A DNA stretch of 64,000 nt, taken from Pseudomonas sp. B28(2017) (GTDB taxonomy: Bacteria > Pseudomonadota > Gammaproteobacteria > Pseudomonadales > Pseudomonadaceae). The stretch covers positions 544,870 to 608,869 of the forward strand of contig NZ_NEJH01000004.1 in the NCBI RefSeq assembly GCF_002113025.1. Reading direction: 5' to 3'. The position numbers and the translations under genes are program-made. The notes below the pieces were generated by a model. That model made no database searches, had not been told where the DNA came from, and was given only the letters and a program-made list of their open reading frames with translations. How positions within the stretch are numbered: the stretch's first letter is position 1; every line of letters starts with the position of its first letter. Shown here one piece after another: positions 17,482 to 25,969 of the stretch.

Positions 17482-18693
17482 TCACTTCGCTCCTTGGGCG
17501 CTGCTGAACAACGGCAGGATCACCTGCGCGCAGGTGCCGCGACCGAGCCGAGAGCGCAACTGCAACTCTCCCTGATGAGCACGCGCCACTGCCTTGACCA
17601 CAGTCAGCCCAAGACCTGTGCCGGTGGCCTTGGTGGTGAAGAAGGGTTCACCCAATCGCGCCAGAACGGCGGCATCGATACCAGAGCCACTGTCACTGAC
17701 GCACAGGTGCAGGTTGTTGCCGCGGGTGTAGAGGTGAATCTTGAGGCGCAATTGACCGGCACTGGCCTGAATGGCGTTCTCGATCAGGTTGAGGATCGCT
17801 CCGACCAGCGTGTCGCGATTGCACAGCAACTCCCCCAAGTGACTGTCGCACTGCCAGCGGATCGGCAGATCCTGCACGTGGGTCAGCGCGGCCGCCTGCA
17901 ACGACTGCATCAGTTGAGCAGGTGTCACGCGGTCGGTCAGCGGCAACTCGCCCCGGGCGAACACCAGCATGTCGCGCACCTGGTGTTCCAGCTCGTGCAG
18001 GCGCTCCTTGAGGCGCCCGGCAAAACGCTGCTGGGTAGCGACCGGCAGCTGTTGCTCGGTCAGATGGCTGGCGTACAGCAGCGCGGCGGACAACGGCGTG
18101 CGTATCTGATGCGCCAACGAAGCGACCATGCGCCCCAGCGACGACAGACGCTCATGACGGGCTAGTTGATCCTGCAGATGGCGGGTTTCGGTCAGGTCAT
18201 TGAGCAACACCAGCTGGCCGGGCTCGGCGTCCAGCGAGCGCGTGGCGATCGACAGGCGCCGACCATCCTTGAGGGAGACTTCATGACCATCGTCTTCGCG
18301 TGGCGCAAAACAACGAGCAATGACGTGGCGCCACAATTCACCTTCCAGCGGCAACCCCAGCAACTCGCACGCAGCCGGATTGGCTTCACGCACGATGCCC
18401 TGTGCGTCAATGACGATGACACCACCGGGTAACAGATCAAGGAGGTTTTGCAGGCGGTTGGCCAGGCGTTCTTTTTCCGCCAGCTCCTGCATGCGCTGAG
18501 CACTGACCACCGCCAGTTCACCCTTGAGCTCGGTTACCCGGGCTTCAAGCATGCTGTAGGAATCGGTCAGCTGACTGGACATCTGATTGAACAGCGCGAA
18601 TGCCTGCTCAAGACCCAGCCGACTCACCTGCTCTACGGACGACGGTTGTCCCGAAGCATCAGGGACAGGAGACTTCTGGGCGGCTTGGGGCAT
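17482..18693 (-). CDS. fleS: Flagellar sensor histidine kinase FleS
   Basis: 403 aa. Coiled-coil N-terminus (about 35-80), PAS domain (about 80-180), dimerisation/phosphoacceptor helix with SLAHQIRTPLSAALLYASHL, and an HATPase domain with NLIENAIQA and GSGI/GTGLGL boxes. No membrane segment is visible, so it is a cytoplasmic kinase. Partner of FleR; the two genes overlap or abut. Confidence 0.96.
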   Translation of the reverse strand: MPQAAQKSPVPDASGQPSSVEQVSRLGLEQAFALFNQMSSQLTDSYSMLEARVTELKGELAVVSAQRMQELAEKERLANRLQNLLDLLPGGVIVIDAQGIVREANPAACELLGLPLEGELWRHVIARCFAPREDDGHEVSLKDGRRLSIATRSLDAEPGQLVLLNDLTETRHLQDQLARHERLSSLGRMVASLAHQIRTPLSAALLYASHLTEQQLPVATQQRFAGRLKERLHELEHQVRDMLVFARGELPLTDRVTPAQLMQSLQAAALTHVQDLPIRWQCDSHLGELLCNRDTLVGAILNLIENAIQASAGQLRLKIHLYTRGNNLHLCVSDSGSGIDAAVLARLGEPFFTTKATGTGLGLTVVKAVARAHQGELQLRSRLGRGTCAQVILPLFSSAQGAK

Positions 18694-18746
18694 TGTGCTC
18701 TCTCGCTTGGCTGACCGTCAGTGAAACGGAACGTTGCGAGGGACAT

Positions 18747-18762
18747 AGCAATACCCGTGCCT
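18747..18762 (-). promoter_or_regulatory. Sigma-54 promoter of fleSR
   Basis: Minus-strand AGGCACGGGTATTGCT matches the consensus except the first base; GG-N10-GC spacing is exact. It is 54 bp upstream of the fleS start. FleQ-dependent transcription of fleSR is established in P. aeruginosa. Confidence 0.85.
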
Positions 18763-18803
18763 AAAAAAAACTTCTTGTAAATGAATGGGTTGAAAAACAG
18801 GCG

Positions 18804-20279
18804 TCAATCATCCGCCTGTTCGTCTCCATCACGACGGCTCATGCCGTACTTGCGCATCTTTTCCACCAGCGTGGTACGACGAATACGAAGCCGCTCGGCC
18901 GCGCGCGCCACAATGCCATTGGCATCATCCAGTGCCTGCTGAATCAGCCCCTGCTCCAGACCACCGAGGTAGTCCTTCAGGTCCAGCCCCTCGGGAGGCA
19001 ACATGGCATTGGCCGTGAAGTCCGGTGTATGACCATTGATGGCCACGCGCTCTTCCAGATCGCTGCGCAGGCTGTCGACCATCTGCTCGTCTTCATCGTC
19101 GACGTAGCGGAATTTCTTCGGCAACTCGGCCACGCCAATCACGCCGTATGGATGCATGATCGCCATGCGCTCCACCAGGTTGGCCAGTTCGCGGACGTTG
19201 CCCGGCCAGCCATGCCGGCACAGCGACATGATCGCTGCCGAGTTGAAACGGATCGAACCGCGCTTCTCGTGCTCCATGCGCGAGATCAGCTCGTTCATCA
19301 GCAGCGGAATATCTTCGACGCGCTCACGCAGCGGCGCCATCTCGATCGGGAACACATTCAGGCGGTAGTACAGGTCTTCGCGGAAGGTGCCGATCTCGAT
19401 CATGCTTTCGAGATTCTTGTGGGTCGCCGCAATGATGCGCACGTCGACGCTCTGGGTCTTGTTGCTACCCACGCGTTCGAAGGTGCGCTCCTGCAACACG
19501 CGCAGCAGCTTGACCTGCATCGGCAGCGGCATGTCGCCGATTTCATCGAGGAACAGGGTGCCGCCATTGGCCAGTTCGAATCGACCGGCGCGGCTGGTGA
19601 TCGCCCCGGTGAAGGCGCCCTTCTCGTGACCGAACAACTCGCTTTCCAGCAACTCGGCCGGGATCGCCCCGCAGTTGACCGGCACGAACGGCGCTTCGCG
19701 GCGCTTGGAATGGTAATGCAGGTTGCGTGCAACCACTTCCTTGCCGGTGCCGGACTCACCGAGAATCAGCACGCTGGCATCGGTATCGGCGACTTGCTGC
19801 ATCATCTGACGGACGTGTTGAATCGCCCGGCTGGTGCCGACAAGACTGCGGAAAAGATTGGGTTCGCGATGACGACCGCGCTCGCGGGCCTGGTCGTACA
19901 TCTCGCGATAGACCTGGGCACGGTGCAGCGAATCGAGCAATTTGCTGTAGCTGGGCGGCATTTCGAGGATCGAAAGCACTCGACGACGCTGGTCTTCCGG
20001 CAGGTCAATGGAAGAATTATCGCCCATTAACAAAACCGGAAGGAACTCATCCCAGGTCGAGAGTGTCTTAAGCAAGCCCAGAAGTGCACCAGGAGCATTG
20101 ACCGTCCCGATGAGGACACAGATTACTTCACGACTTGACGGCAATGAGCCGACAGCCTGCTGCCAGTCATGGCTACCGCAGGGTAAATTTTCTTCGCCGA
20201 GAAAATTCAAGATCACCGCCAGGTCGCGGCGGCGGACGCTATCGTCATCGATCAGCAGAATTTTGGTTTCACGCCACAT
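18804..20279 (-). CDS. fleQ: Master flagellar regulator FleQ
   Basis: 491 aa. The N-terminal receiver-like FleQ domain (about 5-120) has lost the phospho-acceptor Asp (the expected position reads [13 protein letters not shown]). The AAA+ domain has Walker A GESGTGK at 174-180 and GAFTGA at 221-226, and a Fis-type HTH closes the protein ([19 protein letters not shown]). FleQ is the c-di-GMP responsive enhancer-binding protein at the top of the Pseudomonas flagellar cascade and also controls exopolysaccharide genes. Start ATG at 20279. Confidence 0.98.
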   Translation of the reverse strand: MWRETKILLIDDDSVRRRDLAVILNFLGEENLPCGSHDWQQAVGSLPSSREVICVLIGTVNAPGALLGLLKTLSTWDEFLPVLLMGDNSSIDLPEDQRRRVLSILEMPPSYSKLLDSLHRAQVYREMYDQARERGRHREPNLFRSLVGTSRAIQHVRQMMQQVADTDASVLILGESGTGKEVVARNLHYHSKRREAPFVPVNCGAIPAELLESELFGHEKGAFTGAITSRAGRFELANGGTLFLDEIGDMPLPMQVKLLRVLQERTFERVGSNKTQSVDVRIIAATHKNLESMIEIGTFREDLYYRLNVFPIEMAPLRERVEDIPLLMNELISRMEHEKRGSIRFNSAAIMSLCRHGWPGNVRELANLVERMAIMHPYGVIGVAELPKKFRYVDDEDEQMVDSLRSDLEERVAINGHTPDFTANAMLPPEGLDLKDYLGGLEQGLIQQALDDANGIVARAAERLRIRRTTLVEKMRKYGMSRRDGDEQADD

Positions 20280-20451
20280 GCAATAGCAACTTCCCTAGTC
20301 AACTCAATGCCCAAAATGCTGGGGCAAGCTAGACGCTTGCAGACACGCTGTGCCTGAAGACGACTGAAATCTGGAACCAGCCACTAGTTAAGTCAAAAAA
20401 CCGTGCACAGTCAAATTTATGGCGCACATGTCTGGATTAACTTGGGGTTAA
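20280..20451 (-). promoter_or_regulatory. fleQ leader region
   Basis: About 170 bp relatively AT-rich DNA between fliT and fleQ. On the minus strand it contains TTGACT-N17-TTAACT, a weak sigma-70-like pair, near two GTCAA elements resembling FleQ half-sites. A perfect 12-bp palindrome GGTTAATTAACC (20446-20457) includes the fliT stop codon. No sigma-54 site is seen, as expected for fleQ. The promoter assignment is tentative. Confidence 0.35.
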
Positions 20452-20748
20452 TTAACCAAACAGATGGTAAACCTTTGCCGCGTTCCGCGCTTGCTGGATC
20501 TGAGACATTTCATCGACTATCGCCTGCCTCTCCCCCATCGCTACCTCAAGCAGTTGCTTGTAGACATACAGCAACTCCTCAAGATTGCTGCGCAGAACTT
20601 CTTCGTCCAGCGAAGCCTCGCTCAAGACGTCTTCCATGCACGAACGGCAATCCAGGTCCAATTGACCGATAGCCTCCCAGTCGCGCTCGGCCAAAGCACC
20701 GACCAGCGCTTCACGAGTTTGTTCTATTCGCTGCAATACAAGACTCAT
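20452..20748 (-). CDS. fliT: FliT-like flagellar protein
   Basis: 98 aa from the ATG at 20748, which has an excellent AGGGAGGT ribosome site 4 nt upstream. A small helical protein in the position of the fliD-fliS-associated FliT-like gene of P. aeruginosa, which is thought to be a chaperone or regulator linked to FliD. Two cysteines lie in DCRSCMEDV. It follows fliS by 10 bp. Function assigned by context and size rather than by a strong motif. Confidence 0.75.
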   Translation of the reverse strand: MSLVLQRIEQTREALVGALAERDWEAIGQLDLDCRSCMEDVLSEASLDEEVLRSNLEELLYVYKQLLEVAMGERQAIVDEMSQIQQARNAAKVYHLFG

Positions 20749-20758
20749 GGCGACCTCC

Positions 20759-21154
20759 CTAGAACTGCGGACCTGGCTCAGCAATGCCGTCCCAGCCTTC
20801 TTTCACCGTGCGAAGCAACCCCGCGACCTCATCGAGAATCTTCGGGTCGCCGCTGATGTTCGCCTCGGCCAGGCGCTTCATCATATAGAGGTAAAGACTG
20901 TCGAGTTCGCCCACGGCATCGGCGCAATTTTCAAGATCCAGGCCTTCACGCAAGCCGCCGATGATGCCAATCGCCTTGCCGATCGACACACACTTGCCGG
21001 GAATGTCCTTGCGTTCCAGGGCGCCTTTGGCCTGAGCGATACGGTCCAGGCCACCTTCCATGAGCATTTGCACCAAACGGTGCGGACTCGCTTCGGAGGT
21101 CTGGGCGTGCGCGCCCACTTTCTGATACTGCCGAAGGGCTAACATTGGATTCAT
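20759..21154 (-). CDS. fliS: Flagellin export chaperone FliS
   Basis: 131 aa, begins MNPMLALRQYQKVGAHAQTS and contains the conserved helical features SPHRLVQMLMEGGLDRI and LDSLYLYMMKRL. FliS binds the C-terminus of flagellin in the cytoplasm to stop premature polymerisation. It sits between fliD and fliT; a hairpin with a T run precedes it. Confidence 0.97.
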   Translation of the reverse strand: MNPMLALRQYQKVGAHAQTSEASPHRLVQMLMEGGLDRIAQAKGALERKDIPGKCVSIGKAIGIIGGLREGLDLENCADAVGELDSLYLYMMKRLAEANISGDPKILDEVAGLLRTVKEGWDGIAEPGPQF

Positions 21155-21230
21155 GTTCTACCTCATTACCACAATGACTCGTATGACCAGTGTATCGTCC
21201 GCGTACCAGGAAACTTTAGAGCAAAAGACA

Positions 21231-21270
21231 AAAACCCGGCACACGCGAAAATGCGTAGCCGGGTTTTTGT
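21231..21270. terminator. Bidirectional hairpin terminator between fliD and fliS
   Basis: AAAACCCGGC and GCCGGGTTTTT flank an inner ACGC/GCGT stem, giving a hairpin bordered by A and T runs on both sides. On the minus strand it is followed by TTTTTGTCTTTT. It should reduce read-through from fliD into fliS. Confidence 0.75.
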
Positions 21271-21283
21271 CGTCAGCTCAGGA

Positions 21284-22720
21284 CTAGCTGTTGGACTTCT
21301 GGGCGTTCAAGGACGTGAAGAACGAGGTGATGCTAGTCGCCGTCGCTTTCATTTGCCCGACCAGAAGATCCATTGCGTTGTATTTGGCGGTCAACGTCTT
21401 GGTCATGTTCGCGACACGCAAGTCCAATGCCGACTGCTGATTCGAAAGATTCTTGCTCACGCTCTGCAAGTTGCTATTGCGCTGATCGAGCAAGCCACCG
21501 GTCTGCACATAAGGCTTGATTGCAGTACCCATACGCGCCAGAAGGCCGTTGGTCGCATTGGTTCCGCTGAACAACTGCTGAACCTGGCCACTCATACCAC
21601 CGGTGGACATCGTCTTGTTGAACGCCGTCGTGTCGAACGCCAGGTTGCCGGTTTTCTCGTTTGTCATCACGCCGATCTGCGATAGCACCGCCAAAGGACC
21701 ACCCGCACCGGGATCCGTCAGCACACTGCGGATATCGGAAATCAGTGAGCGCGGCATCGAGTCACCGGTAAACGCCGCCTGAACCGTCAGCTTGCCATCG
21801 GCACCCGCTGTCGCCTTGGTCAGGGAGTTGATGGTGTTCATCAGGGTGTTGTAGGAATCGACGAACGACTGGATCGATGTTTGCAAACCGGCGGTATTGG
21901 TCGCCACGGTCACGGTCGCAGCAGCCGGTGGTGTACCCGTGCTCGCGGACGCCAGGTTCAGGGTCAGGCCACTGACTGCGCCGGTAACCGTATTGCTCTT
22001 GCTGGTTACTGCCAGACCATCGATGGTCAGCGATGCATCCACCGCAACTCCGTTGACAGCACCGGAACTTGCAGCCGAAGGGTTGGCGCCCATCGGTTGG
22101 GTACCGTCGATTGCAAGGCCGGCGATACCGCTGACCACAAGGTCGGAACCCGCGCCGGTCTTGCTGGAACTGATCACCAGTCGCGACGCACCGCTGCTGT
22201 CAGTCACGATGTTGGCAGAAATACCGTTACTCGCCTGCGCAGAGTTGATGGCATCCCGAGTGCTCTGCAAGGTCGCATTGGCTGGAATCGTGACATCGTA
22301 ATCAGTGCCATTCTGACTGATTTTCAGAGTACCACTCGGAATGGCACTGGCGGCACCGCCGGCAAAAGAAGCACTGGCTACTTTCGAGCTGGTGGCCAGG
22401 TTATTCACAACAACGCTGTAGGTACCGGCAACTGCGGTGTTGTCGGAAGTTACACCCAGAATCGACGGAGTACCCGAAGTGGCGGTAAAGCCCGCAAACG
22501 CAGGATTGGTCTTGCTACCGAGATTGGTCAGCGCCGTCTGAAAGGCTGTCAGTGCGCTTTTCAAGGAACCGACACCGGAAATCTTCAGCGTGTTGGTTTT
22601 GGTCTGGGTATCGATCTGCGTCTGCTTCGCCGATTTGTCGGCGTTGACCAGAGCAGTGACGATATCCCCGATATTCAGGCCAGAGCCTAAGCCCGAACCC
22701 GGTAAAATTGGACTTGCCAT
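21284..22720 (-). CDS. fliD: Flagellar filament cap protein FliD
   Basis: 478 aa. FliD N-terminal domain (MASPILPGSGLGSGLNIGDI), a Ser/Thr/Ala-rich central domain and the C-terminal coiled coil (NLQSVSKNLSNQQSALDLRVANM) are recognisable. It forms the cap at the filament tip that folds incoming flagellin, and in Pseudomonas acts as a mucin adhesin. ATG at 22720, 82 bp after flaG. Confidence 0.97.
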   Translation of the reverse strand: MASPILPGSGLGSGLNIGDIVTALVNADKSAKQTQIDTQTKTNTLKISGVGSLKSALTAFQTALTNLGSKTNPAFAGFTATSGTPSILGVTSDNTAVAGTYSVVVNNLATSSKVASASFAGGAASAIPSGTLKISQNGTDYDVTIPANATLQSTRDAINSAQASNGISANIVTDSSGASRLVISSSKTGAGSDLVVSGIAGLAIDGTQPMGANPSAASSGAVNGVAVDASLTIDGLAVTSKSNTVTGAVSGLTLNLASASTGTPPAAATVTVATNTAGLQTSIQSFVDSYNTLMNTINSLTKATAGADGKLTVQAAFTGDSMPRSLISDIRSVLTDPGAGGPLAVLSQIGVMTNEKTGNLAFDTTAFNKTMSTGGMSGQVQQLFSGTNATNGLLARMGTAIKPYVQTGGLLDQRNSNLQSVSKNLSNQQSALDLRVANMTKTLTAKYNAMDLLVGQMKATATSITSFFTSLNAQKSNS

Positions 22721-22782
22721 TTAGCGTCTCCCTTCAGGTTGCTGCCACTCTTTTGGCCAATACCTGCGCCCAAGAACGTACA

Positions 22783-22798
22783 GACACTATTCATGCCA
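22783..22798 (-). promoter_or_regulatory. Possible sigma-54 promoter of fliD
   Basis: Minus-strand TGGCATGAATAGTGTC has a good -24 element but a poor -12 element (GTGT for TTGC). It lies 63 bp before fliD. fliD is RpoN/FleQ dependent in P. aeruginosa, so a promoter is expected here, but the match is weak. Confidence 0.35.
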
Positions 22799-22802
22799 GC
22801 TA

Positions 22803-23156
22803 TCAAACTTTAGCGTCGAACAATACGTGGCTCGCATTGCTCAGGCTTTCTGCCAGCTTGAGGGCCTCTGCGGAAGGGATCTGTCGCACGACTTCGCCCG
22901 TTTCGCTTGCAATCACCTTGACGACGACCTTTCCGGATTGCTCGTCTATCGAGAATTCCAGATTGCGCTTGATCGACTGCACAAACTTTTCGATCTGCTG
23001 CACCGCCTGCTTCAGGTGAGTGTCATCCGCCTCCAGCTTCTTGTCCGCCACTGGCGTCACGCTGGCGGCTTCAGGCTTTTCCGGTGCTTTATCCGAGACA
23101 GCGTTCGCTGGCTGGGGAGCCGGATAAGACACGCCAAGCTTCACGCTCATCTCCAT
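22803..23156 (-). CDS. flaG: FlaG protein
   Basis: 117 aa from the ATG at 23156, which has AGAGG 8 nt upstream; an ATG two codons earlier is also in frame but too near the ribosome site. The C-terminal FlaG domain (about residues 45-115, NLEFSIDEQSGKVVVKVIASETGEVVRQIPS) is clear. FlaG affects filament length. It lies between fliC and fliD, behind the fliC terminator. Confidence 0.92.
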   Translation of the reverse strand: MEMSVKLGVSYPAPQPANAVSDKAPEKPEAASVTPVADKKLEADDTHLKQAVQQIEKFVQSIKRNLEFSIDEQSGKVVVKVIASETGEVVRQIPSAEALKLAESLSNASHVLFDAKV

Positions 23157-23175
23157 GTCCATCACCTCTTAACGT

Positions 23176-23212
23176 AAAAAGCGAGAGAGCGTGACAAGCA
23201 CACTCCCCCGCT
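23176..23212 (-). terminator. Terminator after fliC
   Basis: On the minus strand a 14-bp stem with some G-U pairs (AGCGGGGGAGTGTG and CACGCTCTCTCGCT) and a 5-nt loop is followed by TTTTT. It is 17 bp past the fliC stop and just before flaG, so flagellin mRNA would mostly end here. Confidence 0.8.
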
Positions 23213-23228
23213 CAAACTCATTCCGAAA

Positions 23229-24080
23229 TTACTGAAGCAGCTTCAGTACAGCGGAAGGCAGTTGGTTGGCCTGGGCCAGAACCGAGGTAGAAGCCTGTTG
23301 CAGGGTTTGCTGCTTGGTCAGGTTCGCGGTTTCTGCGGCGAAGTCGGTGTCTTGTACACGGCCTTGTGCAGCAGTGGTGTTTTCCACGATGTTCTGCAGG
23401 TTGGAGATGGTGCTGGTCAGACGGTTTTGCGAAGCACCCAGGTTTGCGCGGGTGGCGTTGATCGATGCCAGTGCAGCGTCGATCGCGGTGATCGCGTTGT
23501 CGATGTTGGCAGACAGGGTAGCGGAAGTCGCACCGGTCAGAACAACAGTACCGCTGCCTACGGACAGGGAAACGGCGTCGAACTTGGAGCTCAGCACCAG
23601 GTCGATGCGGTTGGCCGAACCAGTGTTGGCGCCGACTTGCAGCTGCATGGTGCCAGCCGAACCGTCCAGCAGGTTTTTGCCGTTCAGGTTGGTGGAAGCG
23701 GAGATACGAGTGATTTCGTCAGACATCTGAGCGAATTCGGAGTTGGTAGCGGTCTGGTCAGCAGTGCTGTTGGTACCGTTACGTGCTTTAACAGCCAGTT
23801 CACGCATACGCTGCAGAATGTCGGTCGAAGCTTGCAGAGCGCCTTCAGCGGTCTGGGCAACGGAGATACCGTCGTTGGCGTTCTGCACTGCCTGGTTACC
23901 ACCACGGATCTGTGCAGCCATGCGAGTTGCGATCTGCAGGCCAGCAGCGTCGTCTTTAGCGCTGTTGATTTTCAGGCCGGAAGACAGGCGAGCCATCGAA
24001 GTCGACAGAGCGTCGGTAGCACGGTTCAGGTTCTTCTGAACGTTCAACGACGTGGTGTTGGTGTTTACTGTTAAAGACAT
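23229..24080 (-). CDS. fliC: Flagellin FliC
   Basis: 283 aa. The conserved D0/D1 N-terminus (MSLTVNTNTTSLNVQKNLNR to about residue 140) and C-terminus (about 200-283, ending QANQLPSAVLKLLQ) are joined by a very short, Ser/Thr-rich variable domain, as in the short flagellins of the fluorescens group. The exposed Ser/Thr residues in the middle are the likely glycosylation sites. It has its own sigma-28 promoter and terminator and borders the glycosylation island. Confidence 0.98.
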   Translation of the reverse strand: MSLTVNTNTTSLNVQKNLNRATDALSTSMARLSSGLKINSAKDDAAGLQIATRMAAQIRGGNQAVQNANDGISVAQTAEGALQASTDILQRMRELAVKARNGTNSTADQTATNSEFAQMSDEITRISASTNLNGKNLLDGSAGTMQLQVGANTGSANRIDLVLSSKFDAVSLSVGSGTVVLTGATSATLSANIDNAITAIDAALASINATRANLGASQNRLTSTISNLQNIVENTTAAQGRVQDTDFAAETANLTKQQTLQQASTSVLAQANQLPSAVLKLLQ

Positions 24081-24160
24081 GACGAATTCCTCGTTGGTTG
24101 GGTACTGCGGCTTCCGGCCCTGGCAACCGCCGGGTATGGCCTAGAGAACCTTCGTAATAG

Positions 24161-24187
24161 TTATCGTCGGGTTGGCAGGTTGCTTGA
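24161..24187 (-). promoter_or_regulatory. Sigma-28 (FliA) promoter of fliC
   Basis: Minus-strand TCAAGCAA-N11-GACGATAA matches the FliA consensus TAAAGTTT-N11-GCCGATAA in the -10 box at seven of eight positions, with correct spacing. It lies about 80 bp before the fliC start. Confidence 0.8.
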
Positions 24188-24322
24188 GGGCTTTTTTGAA
24201 AAAAAATGCCATCACCCTGCCACCCCCGAGAAAACAAGGGCTTAGTGCCCCTCAACCGCGAAAAAATGACGCCATAAAATTGTCCACCCCACAAACACCC
24301 GCGCCAAAGCTGTTGCTGTCCC

Positions 24323-24589
24323 TCAGGCCGGCATGTTTTCGAGCAATTCGATCAACTCATATTCCATGAAGTCGGCAAGCCCCAGCCAATCCTGGCGCTC
24401 CTGGCAGGCCAGCATTTGTCTGAGCATCAAGGCCCAGGCCTGCTGAACATCCCGGGGCGCCAGTGCAAACAGCCGCTGCGTCTCATCGAACAGATCGACC
24501 ATGTTCAAAGCCGCCTCGACATCACGCCCCAGGCGAAACAGTCCTGCGCACTGCCGGTACTCATCGATGCCCTTCACTTGAGGCTTCAT
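24323..24589 (-). CDS. Small conserved-looking protein downstream of the MAF glycosyltransferase
   Basis: 88 aa from the ATG at 24589, which overlaps the stop of the upstream gene (ATGA), so translation is coupled. No signal peptide or membrane helix is visible; the sequence is predicted mostly helical with many Leu, Glu and Asp. I do not recognise the family. Its place between the MAF glycosyltransferase and fliC suggests a role in flagellin modification, perhaps as a partner or chaperone; this is inference only. Confidence 0.75.
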   Translation of the reverse strand: MKPQVKGIDEYRQCAGLFRLGRDVEAALNMVDLFDETQRLFALAPRDVQQAWALMLRQMLACQERQDWLGLADFMEYELIELLENMPA

Positions 24590-25878
24590 TGCACGAAATC
24601 CTGATTGAACTGCGTACCGGCAATCATTGCCCCTGCCCGACTGCTGTTGAAGAACTGCACCTCGGGATGCCTGGCGATGTAACGCTCGAGCTCGCACAGG
24701 TAACTGCGGAAATTCAATTGCGTCTTGACCTTCTGTCCATGACCATCGTGCACCCAGTGCCGGGCCTGGTTCACTGGCGGACCCAGGTCACCATCATTCC
24801 AACCGGTATGGGTCCTGTTCATCGGGAAGGAAAAATCCGCACCGAAAAGCGTGATGCGCTGCGCGCCCATCTTCACTGCCAGATCGACGGCCGGGTGGAT
24901 CACGCTACCACTGACGTAGAGCTGCGCACGCGGGTGTTGCTCACGTAGCGTGGCGTAGATCGGGCTGGCGGAATAACCGCCATACCGTTTGCCTTTCCAG
25001 GCCTTCAGCATGTGCGGATCGCTCAAAGGCAAGTACACCAGCGGAATGCCTTCGGAGTCCTCGCCCGGCAAGTGCAGCGCACTGATGCGCTGATCGATGC
25101 TCACGACCAGGTCAGGTTTGATTCCATGCTCGCGAAGGGGCCTGTAGGCGGTATCCACACTGATGAACAGGGGACGCGGCGTTTGCTTGCGCACGGCCGC
25201 CAGGCGCTCGAAGTTCCCTTCAAGGCTGGGCCCTGTGCCGATCACATAGATTTCACGTTCAGAACAACTGTCGAACAACTGTGCCACATCATCGTCGGCA
25301 AGCAGCACTTCAAGGGTGTCCTGCAAGCGTTGCCGAATGACGGGAGACTGCGGGTCGAATTCTCGGTTGTTGAAACTCAGGTGCACTTCGCTGACCAGGC
25401 GATCACGAATCTTCGCGCTGAAGTCATCCGCCAGCAGCATTTCCGCCGGCAACGCAAAAAACGGGGTGCAGATGTCCGACAGATCGCCGGCATACAGCAG
25501 TTGCACGCGCGGATCGCTCAGCCACTGGCGTTGATCGATCAGTTGCAACACCAGTGCGAAAAGCGCGCCGTTGAGAATATGGACATAGAGCTTCTCAAGC
25601 CCCGCGCGCTGCAGCAAGACCGAAGGCAAATCGCCGAAACCGGTGCCGTAAACGTGCAGCAGTGGCTTGTCTGGCGCCAGGCTGGCGGCCTGCAAACGGG
25701 CCTCACCCAGGCGATCATGGCGGCTGGTGAGCTGGATGCCACCCACACACAACGTCGAGTCCCGCCCTTCGATCAGCTCGACCTCGATGGCCAGGCGATC
25801 TTCCGTTTCCAATCGCGCATACAGCGACGGCCAGCGCCGCTGGATAACCTGAGCATTGTCTTCAAAGCATTCGCTCAT
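24586..25878 (-). CDS. DUF115/MAF-type flagellin glycosyltransferase
   Basis: 430 aa from the ATG at 25878, where GCGAGGTAG provides a ribosome site. It resembles the motility-associated factor (MAF) family, which transfers pseudaminic or legionaminic acid-type sugars to flagellin. The DUF115 core is visible: EIYVIGTGPSLEGNFERL, SVDTAYRPLREHGIKPDLVV, and GADFSFPMNRTHTG towards the C-terminus. Presence next to the pse genes and fliC supports a role as the nonulosonate transferase. A strong terminator lies just before it. Confidence 0.88.
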   Translation of the reverse strand: MSECFEDNAQVIQRRWPSLYARLETEDRLAIEVELIEGRDSTLCVGGIQLTSRHDRLGEARLQAASLAPDKPLLHVYGTGFGDLPSVLLQRAGLEKLYVHILNGALFALVLQLIDQRQWLSDPRVQLLYAGDLSDICTPFFALPAEMLLADDFSAKIRDRLVSEVHLSFNNREFDPQSPVIRQRLQDTLEVLLADDDVAQLFDSCSEREIYVIGTGPSLEGNFERLAAVRKQTPRPLFISVDTAYRPLREHGIKPDLVVSIDQRISALHLPGEDSEGIPLVYLPLSDPHMLKAWKGKRYGGYSASPIYATLREQHPRAQLYVSGSVIHPAVDLAVKMGAQRITLFGADFSFPMNRTHTGWNDGDLGPPVNQARHWVHDGHGQKVKTQLNFRSYLCELERYIARHPEVQFFNSSRAGAMIAGTQFNQDFVQ

Positions 25879-25901
25879 GCTACCTCGCATTCCTTACAAG
25901 C

Positions 25902-25938
25902 AAAAAAGCGCTCAAGGTTAACCCTTGAACGCTTTTTT
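25902..25938. terminator. Strong hairpin terminator after the ketoacyl synthase gene
   Basis: AAAAAAGCG-TCAAGG and CCTTGA-CGCTTTTTT form a 15-bp stem with one mismatch and A/T runs on both sides. It lies 32 bp past the ketoacyl synthase stop and 24 bp before the MAF gene start, so the latter relies on read-through or an unseen promoter. Confidence 0.85.
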
Positions 25939-25969
25939 GTACCGGCCTTTTTTATTAAAAGACTTTCAC

